This document shows positions 17,279 to 24,815 of a DNA stretch of 64,000 bases, one piece after another. Each line of letters starts with the position of its first letter. The stretch's first letter is position 1. A program made the translations under genes and the position numbers. A model generated the notes under the pieces. It was not told the origin of the DNA. It made no database searches and was given only the letters and a program-made list of their open reading frames with translations. The stretch lies in assembly GCF_963666525.1 (NCBI RefSeq), contig NZ_OY762905.1, forward strand, positions 62,001-126,000. Reading direction: 5' to 3'. The stretch is from an uncultured Cohaesibacter sp. GTDB lineage: Bacteria > Pseudomonadota > Alphaproteobacteria > Rhizobiales > Cohaesibacteraceae.

Positions 17279-18043
17279 TCAGTTGGTGGTTTCGAGCAAT
17301 TGATAGTGCGCAGCGAGCACCAGCGCGTGAAAACGGTTGCGCGCGCCGAGCTTTTTGGTTGCCGAGGTGAGATGCAGGGTTACCGTAGCAACAGAGCGTC
17401 CGAGCTCATGCGCGATTTCCTTGGCAATCAACCCCTTGGCACACAGCTGCAGACACTGCCTCTCGCGGGCCGTGAGCCTGACATGGGGCGTGCGAAAAGC
17501 TTGTGGAGCAAAGCCCTTGACGACCGCTTCATGAAAGATGTGAGCCAGATAGCCAACCGAAGAAACCGCGTTGTTCAGGTCATCGATATCGATTCCGGAC
17601 GTGCTGATTGCCGTGAAGGTCGCCAAAGCACCTCCAGCACCGCGAATGGGCACCGTTATGCCGCTTTCCATGCCGGTATCACACAGATAATCGACAACCG
17701 GCCGATGGCGCGGGTCGAGAATCCGGCTCATGATGGCACTTTGCGGACCTCGATAGGTCCATATGAATGGGCATGACGTTTCGCGCGACGCATCCATGAC
17801 CGGATCATGGGCATAATAGTGCTGGCCACACCACAGGTCCGTCATATCACTAGGTGTGTTCTGCATGGCATAGACGGTGGGAACGATAAACTCGCCCTCA
17901 TGGGTGAGGGGGACGGGGGAAAAATCGTAGCTCGATGCATCAAACCCCAGAGGACGCAGAACGGTTTGCGCAATTTCCATCGCATCGTCGAGTGCAATTC
18001 CGGGAGAAAGTGCACTTACGAAATCATGTTGCATGTTACTCAC
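17279..18043 (-). CDS. LuxR-family solo regulator, plant-compound-responsive (OryR/PipR) type
   Basis: 254 residues. The N-terminal autoinducer-binding domain is at about 15-160 and the C-terminal GerE-type helix-turn-helix at about 185-245 (LTARERQCLQLCAKGLIAKE, TVTLHLTSATKKLG). Aligning by spacing to TraR, the conserved D70, P71 and W85 are D80, P81 and W95, and the SGIT glycine is G128. TraR W57 and Y61 are replaced by M67 and W71 (DMTDLW). That Met/Trp pair is diagnostic for LuxR solos that sense plant-derived compounds rather than acyl-homoserine lactones. No luxI synthase is in the window. GTG at 18043 is chosen because AAGGAGG lies 5 nt before it; the downstream ATG would be 14 nt away. 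It probably controls the amidase-transporter operon downstream. The ligand is inferred, not shown. Confidence 0.88.
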   Translation of the reverse strand: MSNMQHDFVSALSPGIALDDAMEIAQTVLRPLGFDASSYDFSPVPLTHEGEFIVPTVYAMQNTPSDMTDLWCGQHYYAHDPVMDASRETSCPFIWTYRGPQSAIMSRILDPRHRPVVDYLCDTGMESGITVPIRGAGGALATFTAISTSGIDIDDLNNAVSSVGYLAHIFHEAVVKGFAPQAFRTPHVRLTARERQCLQLCAKGLIAKEIAHELGRSVATVTLHLTSATKKLGARNRFHALVLAAHYQLLETTN

Positions 18044-18048
18044 TATTG

Positions 18049-18055
18049 CCTCCTT
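18049..18055 (-). promoter_or_regulatory. Ribosome-binding site deciding the luxR solo start
   Basis: A perfect AAGGAGG sits 5 nt upstream of GTG 18043. The next in-frame ATG is 9 nt further down, too far for ideal initiation, so the GTG is preferred. Confidence 0.75.
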
Positions 18056-18210
18056 TCTTGCGTACCAGTCTTTATCACATGCAAGTGCCACGCCAATCTC
18101 GGCGCCTGTTTTAATATGCCGCTTGGCGTCAGTGATATCGACCTGACGAAAGCCCCCCCCAAATGCCCCGCGCTAGGGAGGCCGGGCTCTGGTTATCCTG
18201 CCCGACTGTC

Positions 18211-18291
18211 CTAACAGATCTGGGATATCACGACGACCGCGATGGAGACCGTCAGGGCGAAGGAAAGGTATTGGAGTTTCCTATCGGTCAT
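18211..18291 (-). CDS. Predicted 26-residue single-pass membrane peptide
   Basis: A short open frame reads MTDRKLQY followed by about 17 hydrophobic residues (LSFALTVSIAVVVISQI) and a final Cys: a charged head and one transmembrane helix. GGAGCA is placed about 3-8 nt before the ATG, a good ribosome-binding site. The start lies within the last codons of the upstream small DNA-binding-like gene (11-nt overlap), which suggests coupling. No family is recognised. It could be a small membrane modulator or a toxin-like peptide; it could also be chance, since any 26-codon frame is weak evidence. Confidence 0.4.
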   Translation of the reverse strand: MTDRKLQYLSFALTVSIAVVVISQIC

Positions 18292-18493
18292 AGCTGCTCC
18301 ATTTCCTAAGGCCTTGGGCAAGGGCGCTCATAGCGAGCTCGTCAACCTGCTTGAGGGTGATGGCCTCGCCAGACTTCACCGCTGCCATGATCTTCTGGGC
18401 ATGGATCCGACTCCAGCCGATTGTCTCGACCAGTTGCGATGCCTTGGTGATTTTCATCACATCAAGCCAGCGTTGAAAATTTTGAGCGTCCAT
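18281..18493 (-). CDS. Small protein with helix-turn-helix-like region
   Basis: 70 residues. The start is supported by AAGGA 7 nt upstream. The sequence is helical with a possible helix-turn-helix (ASQLVETIGWSRIHAQKIMAA) and a second helix (TLKQVDELAMSALAQGL). It resembles small Cro-like regulators in character, but no family could be assigned. It overlaps the 26-residue membrane peptide gene at its 3' end. It lies in a patch between the LuxR solo and tRNA-Ser that has the look of acquired DNA. Confidence 0.5.
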   Translation of the reverse strand: MDAQNFQRWLDVMKITKASQLVETIGWSRIHAQKIMAAVKSGEAITLKQVDELAMSALAQGLRKWSSYDR

Positions 18494-18827
18494 TTCTTTT
18501 CCTTTCTTCCTGTCGGGGCGGGGCGGGACCTGCCTGCCAAAAACATCGATCTAATGAATTTTATTATTCTCTTTACGCAGTATATAATTTGAAAATATTC
18601 ATTTCCATCACATTCAATCGTGAACAACAAAAAGCCGCGCACCAACTCGTCCGCGGTGTCTGCTTGCTCTACCAAATCGCCCAGAGAAATCTGCGTCATC
18701 AAGACGACCGCCAAGCAAAAATACAAATAATGAAACAAAATAGTGTTGATACCCTCCAGCCCGACATTGCACTTACCAACCAGCGCGCCCCAACATACAA
18801 TCGATGTTTGATTGATTGGAAAAACTC
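18494..18827. other. AT-rich intergenic stretch
   Basis: This 334-nt stretch is visibly more AT-rich than its surroundings. Open frames on both strands here lack ribosome-binding sites and ATG starts and were not accepted. It presumably carries the divergent promoters of the small protein and the acyltransferase. Confidence 0.5.
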
Positions 18828-19397
18828 ATGGCTAACTTGATACATAATGAGCTAACCATCGCGGATGGGGCAACGTTTGAATTTCCTGAAGACGTGAAGG
18901 GGCAAGGGAGGATCACTGGCCGCATTGGTCGCAATGCGGAAGTCATTTTTCATGGCATTGATGTATTCTTGACAAGACTGCATCTCGAGATCAAGGACAA
19001 TTGCCGATTGGTCGTAGGCAAAAGCGCCATATTCAACAAACAGACCAATTTCGATATGAACGAACCAGGCGCCTCAATCATCATTGGAGAAGGTTGTATG
19101 TTCTCTCGCAGTCGGTTTTGGACGTCCGATTTTCACGGGATTTATGACGCGACAACAGGAAATCGCCTGAACCACACGAGAGACATCATGATCGGAGATA
19201 GATGCTGGGTTGGCAACGACGTCCTAGTCCTGAAGGGAACGGAGATGGGCAACGACACCGTGATTGCTGCTGGATCTGTTGTCTCAGGAAAGAAATTCGG
19301 CTCTAACCTAGTGATTGGCGGCAATCCTGCAAAGGTTATCAAAGAAGGCATTATATGGCATCACAAGAAGCAGGATATACATCCAGACTTCGAGTGA
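18828..19397 (+). CDS. Hexapeptide-repeat acyltransferase (LbetaH fold)
   Basis: 189 residues with left-handed beta-helix repeats and the active-site-proximal block GDRCWVGNDVLVLKG, then IAAGSVVSG and the typical C-terminal VIGGNPAKVIKEG. Members of this family acetylate sugars in surface polysaccharides, lipopolysaccharide or antibiotics. The catalytic His is probably H in WTSDFHGI. Codon use looks more AT-rich than the flanking core genes, and the gene sits beside tRNA-Ser, consistent with lateral acquisition. ATG 18828 is used; TTG 18816 is in frame upstream. The acceptor is unknown, and no polysaccharide genes adjoin it. Confidence 0.8.
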   Translation: MANLIHNELTIADGATFEFPEDVKGQGRITGRIGRNAEVIFHGIDVFLTRLHLEIKDNCRLVVGKSAIFNKQTNFDMNEPGASIIIGEGCMFSRSRFWTSDFHGIYDATTGNRLNHTRDIMIGDRCWVGNDVLVLKGTEMGNDTVIAAGSVVSGKKFGSNLVIGGNPAKVIKEGIIWHHKKQDIHPDFE

Positions 19398-19544
19398 TCG
19401 ACTAAAAGGCCGAATACAGATCTGAAACCAGCGCGTCACGTTGGGCGGAATGCCTAACTAATATACGCCATATCTCAACCCGATACGCAAATTGGCACAG
19501 CCGCGCTAAAGGCTACAATCAACATATAGTATTTCAGGAAGAAA

Positions 19545-19632
19545 TGGCGGAGGGGGAGGGATTCGAACCCCCGGGACCGTGAAGCCCAACGGTTTTCAAG
19601 ACCGCCGCAATCGACCACTCTGCCACCCCTCC
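19545..19632 (-). tRNA. tRNA-Ser (anticodon UGA)
   Basis: Read on the minus strand, the gene starts GGAGGGGTGGCAGAG (acceptor plus D arm). Its anticodon loop is CTTGAAA with anticodon TGA (complement at 19596-19598). A variable arm follows, then GGTTCGAATCC in the T arm and an encoded CCA end. The acceptor pairs GGAGGGG with CCCCTCC. It decodes UCA and related serine codons. Class II length (88 nt) fits serine. Confidence 0.95.
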
Positions 19633-20080
19633 GGCGTCATGTGGTTGGAGGCCCTTTTGACGCTATTTTCTGACAATTGCAAGTCTTCTTGCATTTCATC
19701 AGCCGATGCTGTTGAAAACACCGCACCATTCCCTTAAAAAGCCTCATTCCCGACCGAACTAGCCACTGCGGGCGGGAGAAAAACCGTTGAAATTCAGGCG
19801 TCCATTAACAGGCACCACAATTTTGCCACCATAGCTTTACACTTCCTTCACCAAGAAACCTGTAAAGCGTCAATTTTTCTGGTAAAGTCTGCCTGTTTCG
19901 GAAATATTGAACTTTTGCAGGTTACTATGCCATAAGGTCGGTTCAGTTGTAGCTGTTAACCTTGATGCTATGGGATTTTACCGATTGAGAGGACGTCGGC
20001 TGAAGAGTAATGAGTTTGTCGGCATGCTAGATAAGAACAAATCAATCCTGCTTTCTGCAAAGCAACCAACGGGGTATGAC
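19633..20080. other. Non-coding region between tRNA-Ser and rlpA
   Basis: No gene is accepted in these 448 nt. Open frame continues upstream of the rlpA start chosen here, but it would place an implausibly long segment before the lipoprotein signal. The tRNA-Ser and rlpA promoters must lie here. Confidence 0.5.
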
Positions 20081-21349
20081 GTGGTGGTTTCAATCGCAAA
20101 GAATACTCGGGTAGGAATGCTGATCGCGCTGTTGAGTGTGACGGGCCTGGTCTTGTCAGGATGCTCCAGTTCGTCAAAGAAAAGCAGGGTCGATCCCAAA
20201 TATGGCGTGTCGGCCAGTGCCCGCGTGGCCACAAAGTCCGGCGAGTTTGTAAAAGGTGGCGGTGTCTACAAGGTCGGCAAACCCTACAAGGTTGCCGGGC
20301 GCACCTATGTTCCCAAGGAACAGCCATCCTACAACAAGGTTGGCAAGGCCTCTTGGTATGGCGACGATTTCCACGGGCGCCTGACGGCGAATGGCGAAAT
20401 CTTCGACATGAATTCGCTCACGGGCGCGCATCCGACGCTGCCTTTGCCATCCTATGTCCGCGTGACCAACCTCAATAATGGCAAGTCTACTCTGGTCCGC
20501 GTCAATGATCGTGGCCCCTACGCCCATGGCCGCATCATCGACCTGTCCCATCGCGTTGCCCAGAAACTCGGTTTCATCAATGACGGCATCACCAACGTCC
20601 GCGTCCAGTATGTGGGCCGGGCGCGCATGGATGGCCATGACACGGCATTTCTTGAGAATTCCTATCGCGACAGGGGACAGCCGATCGGCAACGACAAGCT
20701 CAATCTCCCGGCAGGCGGCGGCAGCTTCGAATCCTCTCCCGTCATGATCGCATCGGCCTCGGTTCCAAGATCCAAACCGCAGCCGGAAGCCAACGATTTG
20801 ATGCTGGGGCAATTGCCACAATTGACCGCTCCTGATGCCTCTGCGTTTGCGCCGAGCACGGTTGATCTGGCGTCCTCCGCCCCGAGCGCAGGCTGGGCAC
20901 CAGTCGATCTCGTCGGTGATGGCTATTTTCCGCCGGAAGGCATGGGCACTCTGGGTACTCCGATCGAGCTAGCCAGCATGGGCCCGATTCAGTTGAACTA
21001 CGCTCCATCCAGCTCCATGCGTGTTGAGGCCGGATATGCCGCAATCGATCGCATTCTTGGCCAGAACAAGCAGCCGGGCCTTGCCGAGGCGCTTGCCCGC
21101 AAAGCGCGTCACTTCAACGAAACAGACAGCATCGAGGCAGCTGTTGGTCCGGCTCCTAAAGCAATGGATCAGATTGGTCGTTTCGACCCAACCTATGGCA
21201 TGCGACTCGCTCAGGAATTTGCCATGCTCGCCGCAGTCGACATTCGCAACGAGGATGACGGGACCATTTCCCTGGTTATCAGCAAACTCAAGCCCGGTGT
21301 GACATGGTCCGACATTGCGGATATGAGAAGCCAGTTGGGCCTAAGCTAG
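20081..21349 (+). CDS. rlpA: RlpA-type septal/cell-wall lipoprotein (lytic transglycosylase family)
   Basis: About 422 residues from GTG 20081. A lipoprotein signal (GMLIALLSVTGLVLSGC) gives a lipidated Cys. Next is a double-psi beta-barrel domain with the RlpA signatures GKASWYGDDFHGRLTANGE, DMNSLTGAHPTLP, RVNDRGPYAHGRIIDLS and AQKLGF. RlpA cleaves naked glycan strands at the division septum in Pseudomonas. The long middle is low-complexity and the last about 60 residues do not show a clear SPOR domain. The start is uncertain: ATG 20024 and ATG 20117 are in frame. 20081 is preferred because GGGG lies 6 nt upstream and it gives a normal n-region. A strong terminator follows. Confidence 0.85.
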   Translation: MVVSIAKNTRVGMLIALLSVTGLVLSGCSSSSKKSRVDPKYGVSASARVATKSGEFVKGGGVYKVGKPYKVAGRTYVPKEQPSYNKVGKASWYGDDFHGRLTANGEIFDMNSLTGAHPTLPLPSYVRVTNLNNGKSTLVRVNDRGPYAHGRIIDLSHRVAQKLGFINDGITNVRVQYVGRARMDGHDTAFLENSYRDRGQPIGNDKLNLPAGGGSFESSPVMIASASVPRSKPQPEANDLMLGQLPQLTAPDASAFAPSTVDLASSAPSAGWAPVDLVGDGYFPPEGMGTLGTPIELASMGPIQLNYAPSSSMRVEAGYAAIDRILGQNKQPGLAEALARKARHFNETDSIEAAVGPAPKAMDQIGRFDPTYGMRLAQEFAMLAAVDIRNEDDGTISLVISKLKPGVTWSDIADMRSQLGLS

Positions 21350-21390
21350 GATCCAACAGCGTCCAGATCCAAAATATCAAGTTTTTTCAA

Positions 21391-21420
21391 GGAGAGCGCC
21401 ATGCTCTCCTTTTTCTTTTT
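21391..21420 (+). terminator. Rho-independent terminator after rlpA
   Basis: GGAGAGC/GCTCTCC stem with a 5-nt loop followed by TTTTTCTTTTT. Confidence 0.92.
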
Positions 21421-21555
21421 CCTTAGTTAAGATACTATCGCTCCCAACGGAACGACACACGCAAAGGTGAATTGCCTGAACCTGTGTTTTTTCTGAAGAT
21501 GTCTGCTCGCGCCCGATATGGTGGCGGGCACCAAACCTAACGTTGGGGGGGAAGG

Positions 21556-22725
21556 ATGCTCAACGGCATGTTTAAAAAATTTTTCTGCCTTTTGCTTTTT
21601 CTGACGATTGCCTCTTTATCGCCGATCTCTGGCGCCATGGCGCAAGTCTATGAAACAGCCGCCAAACACGCCTATCTGATCGACTTCAATTCGGGATCGG
21701 TGCTGTTTTCCAAAGAGGAAGACGAACCGGTTCCTCCGGCTTCCCTTGCCAAGCTGATGACCCTTGAAGTGGTGTTTCATGCTCTCAAGACCGGCCAGCT
21801 CAAGCTTGATGAGGAATTCTACATCTCCGAACACGCATGGCGGGAAGGGGGCGCGAACTCTGGCGGCTCCACCATGTTCGCCAAACTCGGCTCGATGGTG
21901 CCTTTGGATGCACTGTTGCACGGCATCATCGTCCAGTCAGGCAACGACGCCTGTATCGCGGTTGCCGAGGGCATGGCGGGAAATGAAGAGACATTCGCCC
22001 AGTTGATGAACAAACGAGCCGAGGAAATCGGCCTCACCAACTCCCATTTCGTCAATTCCACCGGTCTGCCGGCGGATGGTCAGAAGGTCACAGCGCGGGA
22101 TCTTGCCGTGCTGGCGCGCCACATCATCGAGGAATATCCGGAATACTATCACTATTTCGCAATTCCCGAGTATACGTGGAACAACATCACCCAGCAAAAC
22201 CGCAACCCGATACTCGGTTTCACCGAAGGCGCTGACGGGCTCAAGACCGGCCATACGGAAGCAGCCGGCTATTGCCTTGTCGCCTCGGCAAAACGCGGCG
22301 ATGAGCGGCTCATTGCGGTTTTGACGGGCATGAAGTCCCAGAAAGAACGCCGTGAAGAAGCCCGCAAGATCATGAACTGGGGCTTCCGCGCCTTCACCTC
22401 CCGGCGCATTTTTGATCCGGATGAAAAGATAGCCTATGCGAATGTCTTTGGCGGCGACAAGGCAGAGGTCATGCTCGTCAGCAAACGTCCGGTCAGTCTG
22501 TTCATGCCACGCTCCCAGGAAGGCAACCTGAAGGCGCGAGTCGTCTATGACGGCCCACTGCGGGCGCCGCTTGAAGAGGGCGTCGAGGTAGCGACACTCA
22601 AGGTCTGGAATGATGACAAGCTGATTTATGAGGCACCGCTGATCACCGGCGAATCCATCGGTCGCGGCACCACATCCCAGCGGGCCATCGGGGCGTTGAA
22701 AGAACTCCTGCTTGGTTGGTTCTAG
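21556..22725 (+). CDS. dacF: D-alanyl-D-alanine carboxypeptidase (PBP5/6 family)
   Basis: 389 residues with a signal peptide (cleavage likely after AMAQ at about 30). The penicillin-binding motifs are S63-L-A-K66 (SxxK), S128-G-N130 (SGN) and K230-T-G (KTG). A C-terminal beta-domain follows (about 285-380), and the last residues (LKELLLGWF) form a possible amphipathic membrane anchor. It trims the terminal D-Ala from peptidoglycan pentapeptides in the periplasm. ATG 21556 follows a run of G residues acting as the ribosome-binding site; M5 (21568) is an alternative. It sits upstream of tmk on the same strand, 112 nt away. Confidence 0.9.
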   Translation: MLNGMFKKFFCLLLFLTIASLSPISGAMAQVYETAAKHAYLIDFNSGSVLFSKEEDEPVPPASLAKLMTLEVVFHALKTGQLKLDEEFYISEHAWREGGANSGGSTMFAKLGSMVPLDALLHGIIVQSGNDACIAVAEGMAGNEETFAQLMNKRAEEIGLTNSHFVNSTGLPADGQKVTARDLAVLARHIIEEYPEYYHYFAIPEYTWNNITQQNRNPILGFTEGADGLKTGHTEAAGYCLVASAKRGDERLIAVLTGMKSQKERREEARKIMNWGFRAFTSRRIFDPDEKIAYANVFGGDKAEVMLVSKRPVSLFMPRSQEGNLKARVVYDGPLRAPLEEGVEVATLKVWNDDKLIYEAPLITGESIGRGTTSQRAIGALKELLLGWF

Positions 22726-22837
22726 GCCAACTTCCTGCTACAAGCAGAACTCGAAACCAGCGTGAGGGAAGCGATTCCCTCCGTCCCTTGTCTTGTGCGC
22801 AAGGCGGGACGACAGCTTATCGGGAGCAGGCTGCGGC

Positions 22838-23551
22838 ATGTCGCAAGGAAAATTCATTACCTTTGAAGGCGGAGAAGGCGTCGGTAAATCGACCCAGATC
22901 AGCCTATTGGCACGGCGCCTGCAGCAACGGGGCATCGATTGCATCCAGACGCGAGAACCCGGCGGTTCGCCCAAGGCCGAAGCCGTTCGCGAGCTGCTGC
23001 TGTCAGGCACCGTCGAGAAAATGGGCATCCCGCCAAGTGGCGAAGCAGTGCTGTTCGCTGCCGCAAGAGCCGATCACGTCGACACGAAAATCCGCCCGGC
23101 ACTGAAAAGCGGCCAATGGGTGCTGTGCGACCGATTCATGGATTCTACCCGCATTTATCAGGGCGAAAACACGGATGTCTCGGAGGATCTCGTCAATATC
23201 CTCGAACGTCTGGCGATTGATGGCGTACGACCGGATCTAACGTTCATTCTCGACCTTCGGGCAGAAATTGGCATGGCCCGGGCCAACAAGCGCCGAGCCG
23301 AGGGCGAAATGGCCGACCGTTTTGAACGCGAGGCACTGGCCGTTCATGAAAACCGGCGCAACGCCTTTCTTCATCTGGCGCACAACGATCCAGCCCGCTG
23401 CAAGGTCATTGACGCCTCCCAGAGCATCGAAGACATTGCCTACGATATCTGGCAGATCGTCGAACGCGAGTTGATCGACAAGGAGCAGGGGGCTTCACTG
23501 TCGCAGACGGCAAACAACACGGACGAAAACACAAGGGACAGCGATGGCTGA
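22838..23551 (+). CDS. tmk: Thymidylate kinase
   Basis: 237 residues. P-loop GGEGVGKST at 11-19; the DR(Y/F) motif is CDRFMDST; the LID region is RRAEGEMADRFE. It converts dTMP to dTDP. ATG 22838 is chosen because the conserved beta-strand KFITFEG begins at once and a purine-rich site (GGGAGCAGG) precedes it. The C-terminal about 25 residues extend beyond the usual end. It overlaps holB by 8 nt, as is common in this class. Confidence 0.93.
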   Translation: MSQGKFITFEGGEGVGKSTQISLLARRLQQRGIDCIQTREPGGSPKAEAVRELLLSGTVEKMGIPPSGEAVLFAAARADHVDTKIRPALKSGQWVLCDRFMDSTRIYQGENTDVSEDLVNILERLAIDGVRPDLTFILDLRAEIGMARANKRRAEGEMADRFEREALAVHENRRNAFLHLAHNDPARCKVIDASQSIEDIAYDIWQIVERELIDKEQGASLSQTANNTDENTRDSDG

Positions 23552-24629
23552 TACGGATCAGGACAGCCCCGTCTATGACTCACTAGAGGGCCTTGAACCG
23601 CCACACAGGCAGCGGCTCTTTTTTGGCCACGACGCCGAAGAACAGCGTTTCCTCGCCTCATGGCAATCGGGAAAGCTGCATCACGCTTGGCTTCTGACTG
23701 GCCCCAAGGGCATCGGCAAGGCGACCTTCGCATATCGTGCAGCACGCTTCATCTTCAACGAGGGCGCGGCCCAGCTATCCGGCGGAGGCCTGCTTGGTGC
23801 CAGCGCTGCGCCAACCAACCTTGACAGCCCTGAAGACAGCCACGCGGTGCATCTTGTCAGCAATCTGGCGCATCCCAACCTGCTGATCATCGACCGGCCC
23901 TATGACGACAAGCTCAAGCGCTTCAAGACCGAGATCACCGTTGACGAGGTGCGCAAGACAGTGCGCTTCTTCGGTTCAACGGCTGGCGAGCGCACCTGGC
24001 GTGTCTGCATAGTCGATCCGGCAGACGATCTCAACAACAACGCAGCCAATGCGCTTCTCAAGATTCTCGAGGAACCACCGGCGCGGACGATCTTCTTCCT
24101 TGTGTCCCACGCACCGGGACGGCTGCTGCCAACGATCCGCTCCCGCTGCCGGCGTCTCAATTTCTCGCCTCTGGAAGGCCCCGCACTCGATCAGGCGATT
24201 GCCGGCCTCGGCATCGCCGAAGGCGACACCATCCCGCAACTTGCCCAGAGTTGCGATGGCTCCCTGCGCAAGGCTGCCGAGCTTCAGTCCGATGAAGGGC
24301 TAGTGCTCATTCATGCCTTCGATCGCCTGCTGACGCCGCCCTATACGCCGGACTACGAAAGCCTCAATGCCTTTGCAGAAACGGTTGCATTGCGTGGCAA
24401 GGACCAGCGTTTTGACGGCTTTGCCGATCTGGTTCACCGCTTCCTCAGCCGCCAGCTGCACAGCAACAGCCGGAAGGATGGCATCAGGGGCGAGGACCTG
24501 TTTCCGCTGGCACGGGTTTGGGACGATGCTCGCGACAAGATACAGGAAACCCGCGTGTTCAATCTGGACAAGAAGCAGACGGTGATCGAAGTCATGCGCA
24601 TGGTGGCCAAGGCTGCTCGCGGCGAATAG
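23544..24629 (+). CDS. holB: DNA polymerase III subunit delta'
   Basis: 361 residues, a clamp-loader AAA+ protein. A Walker A-like LTGPKGIGKAT lies at 51-61, the region FKTEITVDEVRKTVRFF is typical, DDLNNNAANALLKILEEPP is the most conserved block, and SRCRRLNF is the sensor/arginine-finger SRC motif. It helps load the sliding clamp. It overlaps tmk and is followed by metG. Confidence 0.92.
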   Translation: MADTDQDSPVYDSLEGLEPPHRQRLFFGHDAEEQRFLASWQSGKLHHAWLLTGPKGIGKATFAYRAARFIFNEGAAQLSGGGLLGASAAPTNLDSPEDSHAVHLVSNLAHPNLLIIDRPYDDKLKRFKTEITVDEVRKTVRFFGSTAGERTWRVCIVDPADDLNNNAANALLKILEEPPARTIFFLVSHAPGRLLPTIRSRCRRLNFSPLEGPALDQAIAGLGIAEGDTIPQLAQSCDGSLRKAAELQSDEGLVLIHAFDRLLTPPYTPDYESLNAFAETVALRGKDQRFDGFADLVHRFLSRQLHSNSRKDGIRGEDLFPLARVWDDARDKIQETRVFNLDKKQTVIEVMRMVAKAARGE

Positions 24630-24815
24630 AATATTGGCTCGAAAGCTGCCTCTGTCCACCGTCATTGCACAAAAAACCTTGACGATACGCGCCCCTTCGC
24701 CCACAAACCTTTCTGAAAGAATTCCATGCTCTGCATAGCCGTTCTCATGGCAAACCAAACCATGATGGCTCCGTGCAGACGAAAATCCACCCATTGATAG
24801 AAGACGACCATCGGC

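Noticed and set aside
17279-18043. Acyl-homoserine-lactone quorum-sensing receptor with its own synthase
   Set aside because: No luxI-like gene is present in the window, and the ligand-pocket residues at the 57/61 positions differ from acyl-homoserine-lactone receptors.
18457-18738. A 93-codon minus-strand frame with a hydrophobic N-terminus
   Set aside because: It begins with TTG without a ribosome-binding site and overlaps the better-supported 70-residue gene and its ribosome-binding site.
18589-18840. An 83-codon plus-strand frame before the acyltransferase
   Set aside because: No ATG, no ribosome-binding site, and it overlaps the acyltransferase start.
18043-19545. Integrated element with attachment sites at tRNA-Ser
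   Set aside because: No integrase gene and no repeat of the tRNA 3' end could be found, so only a weak suspicion is recorded.
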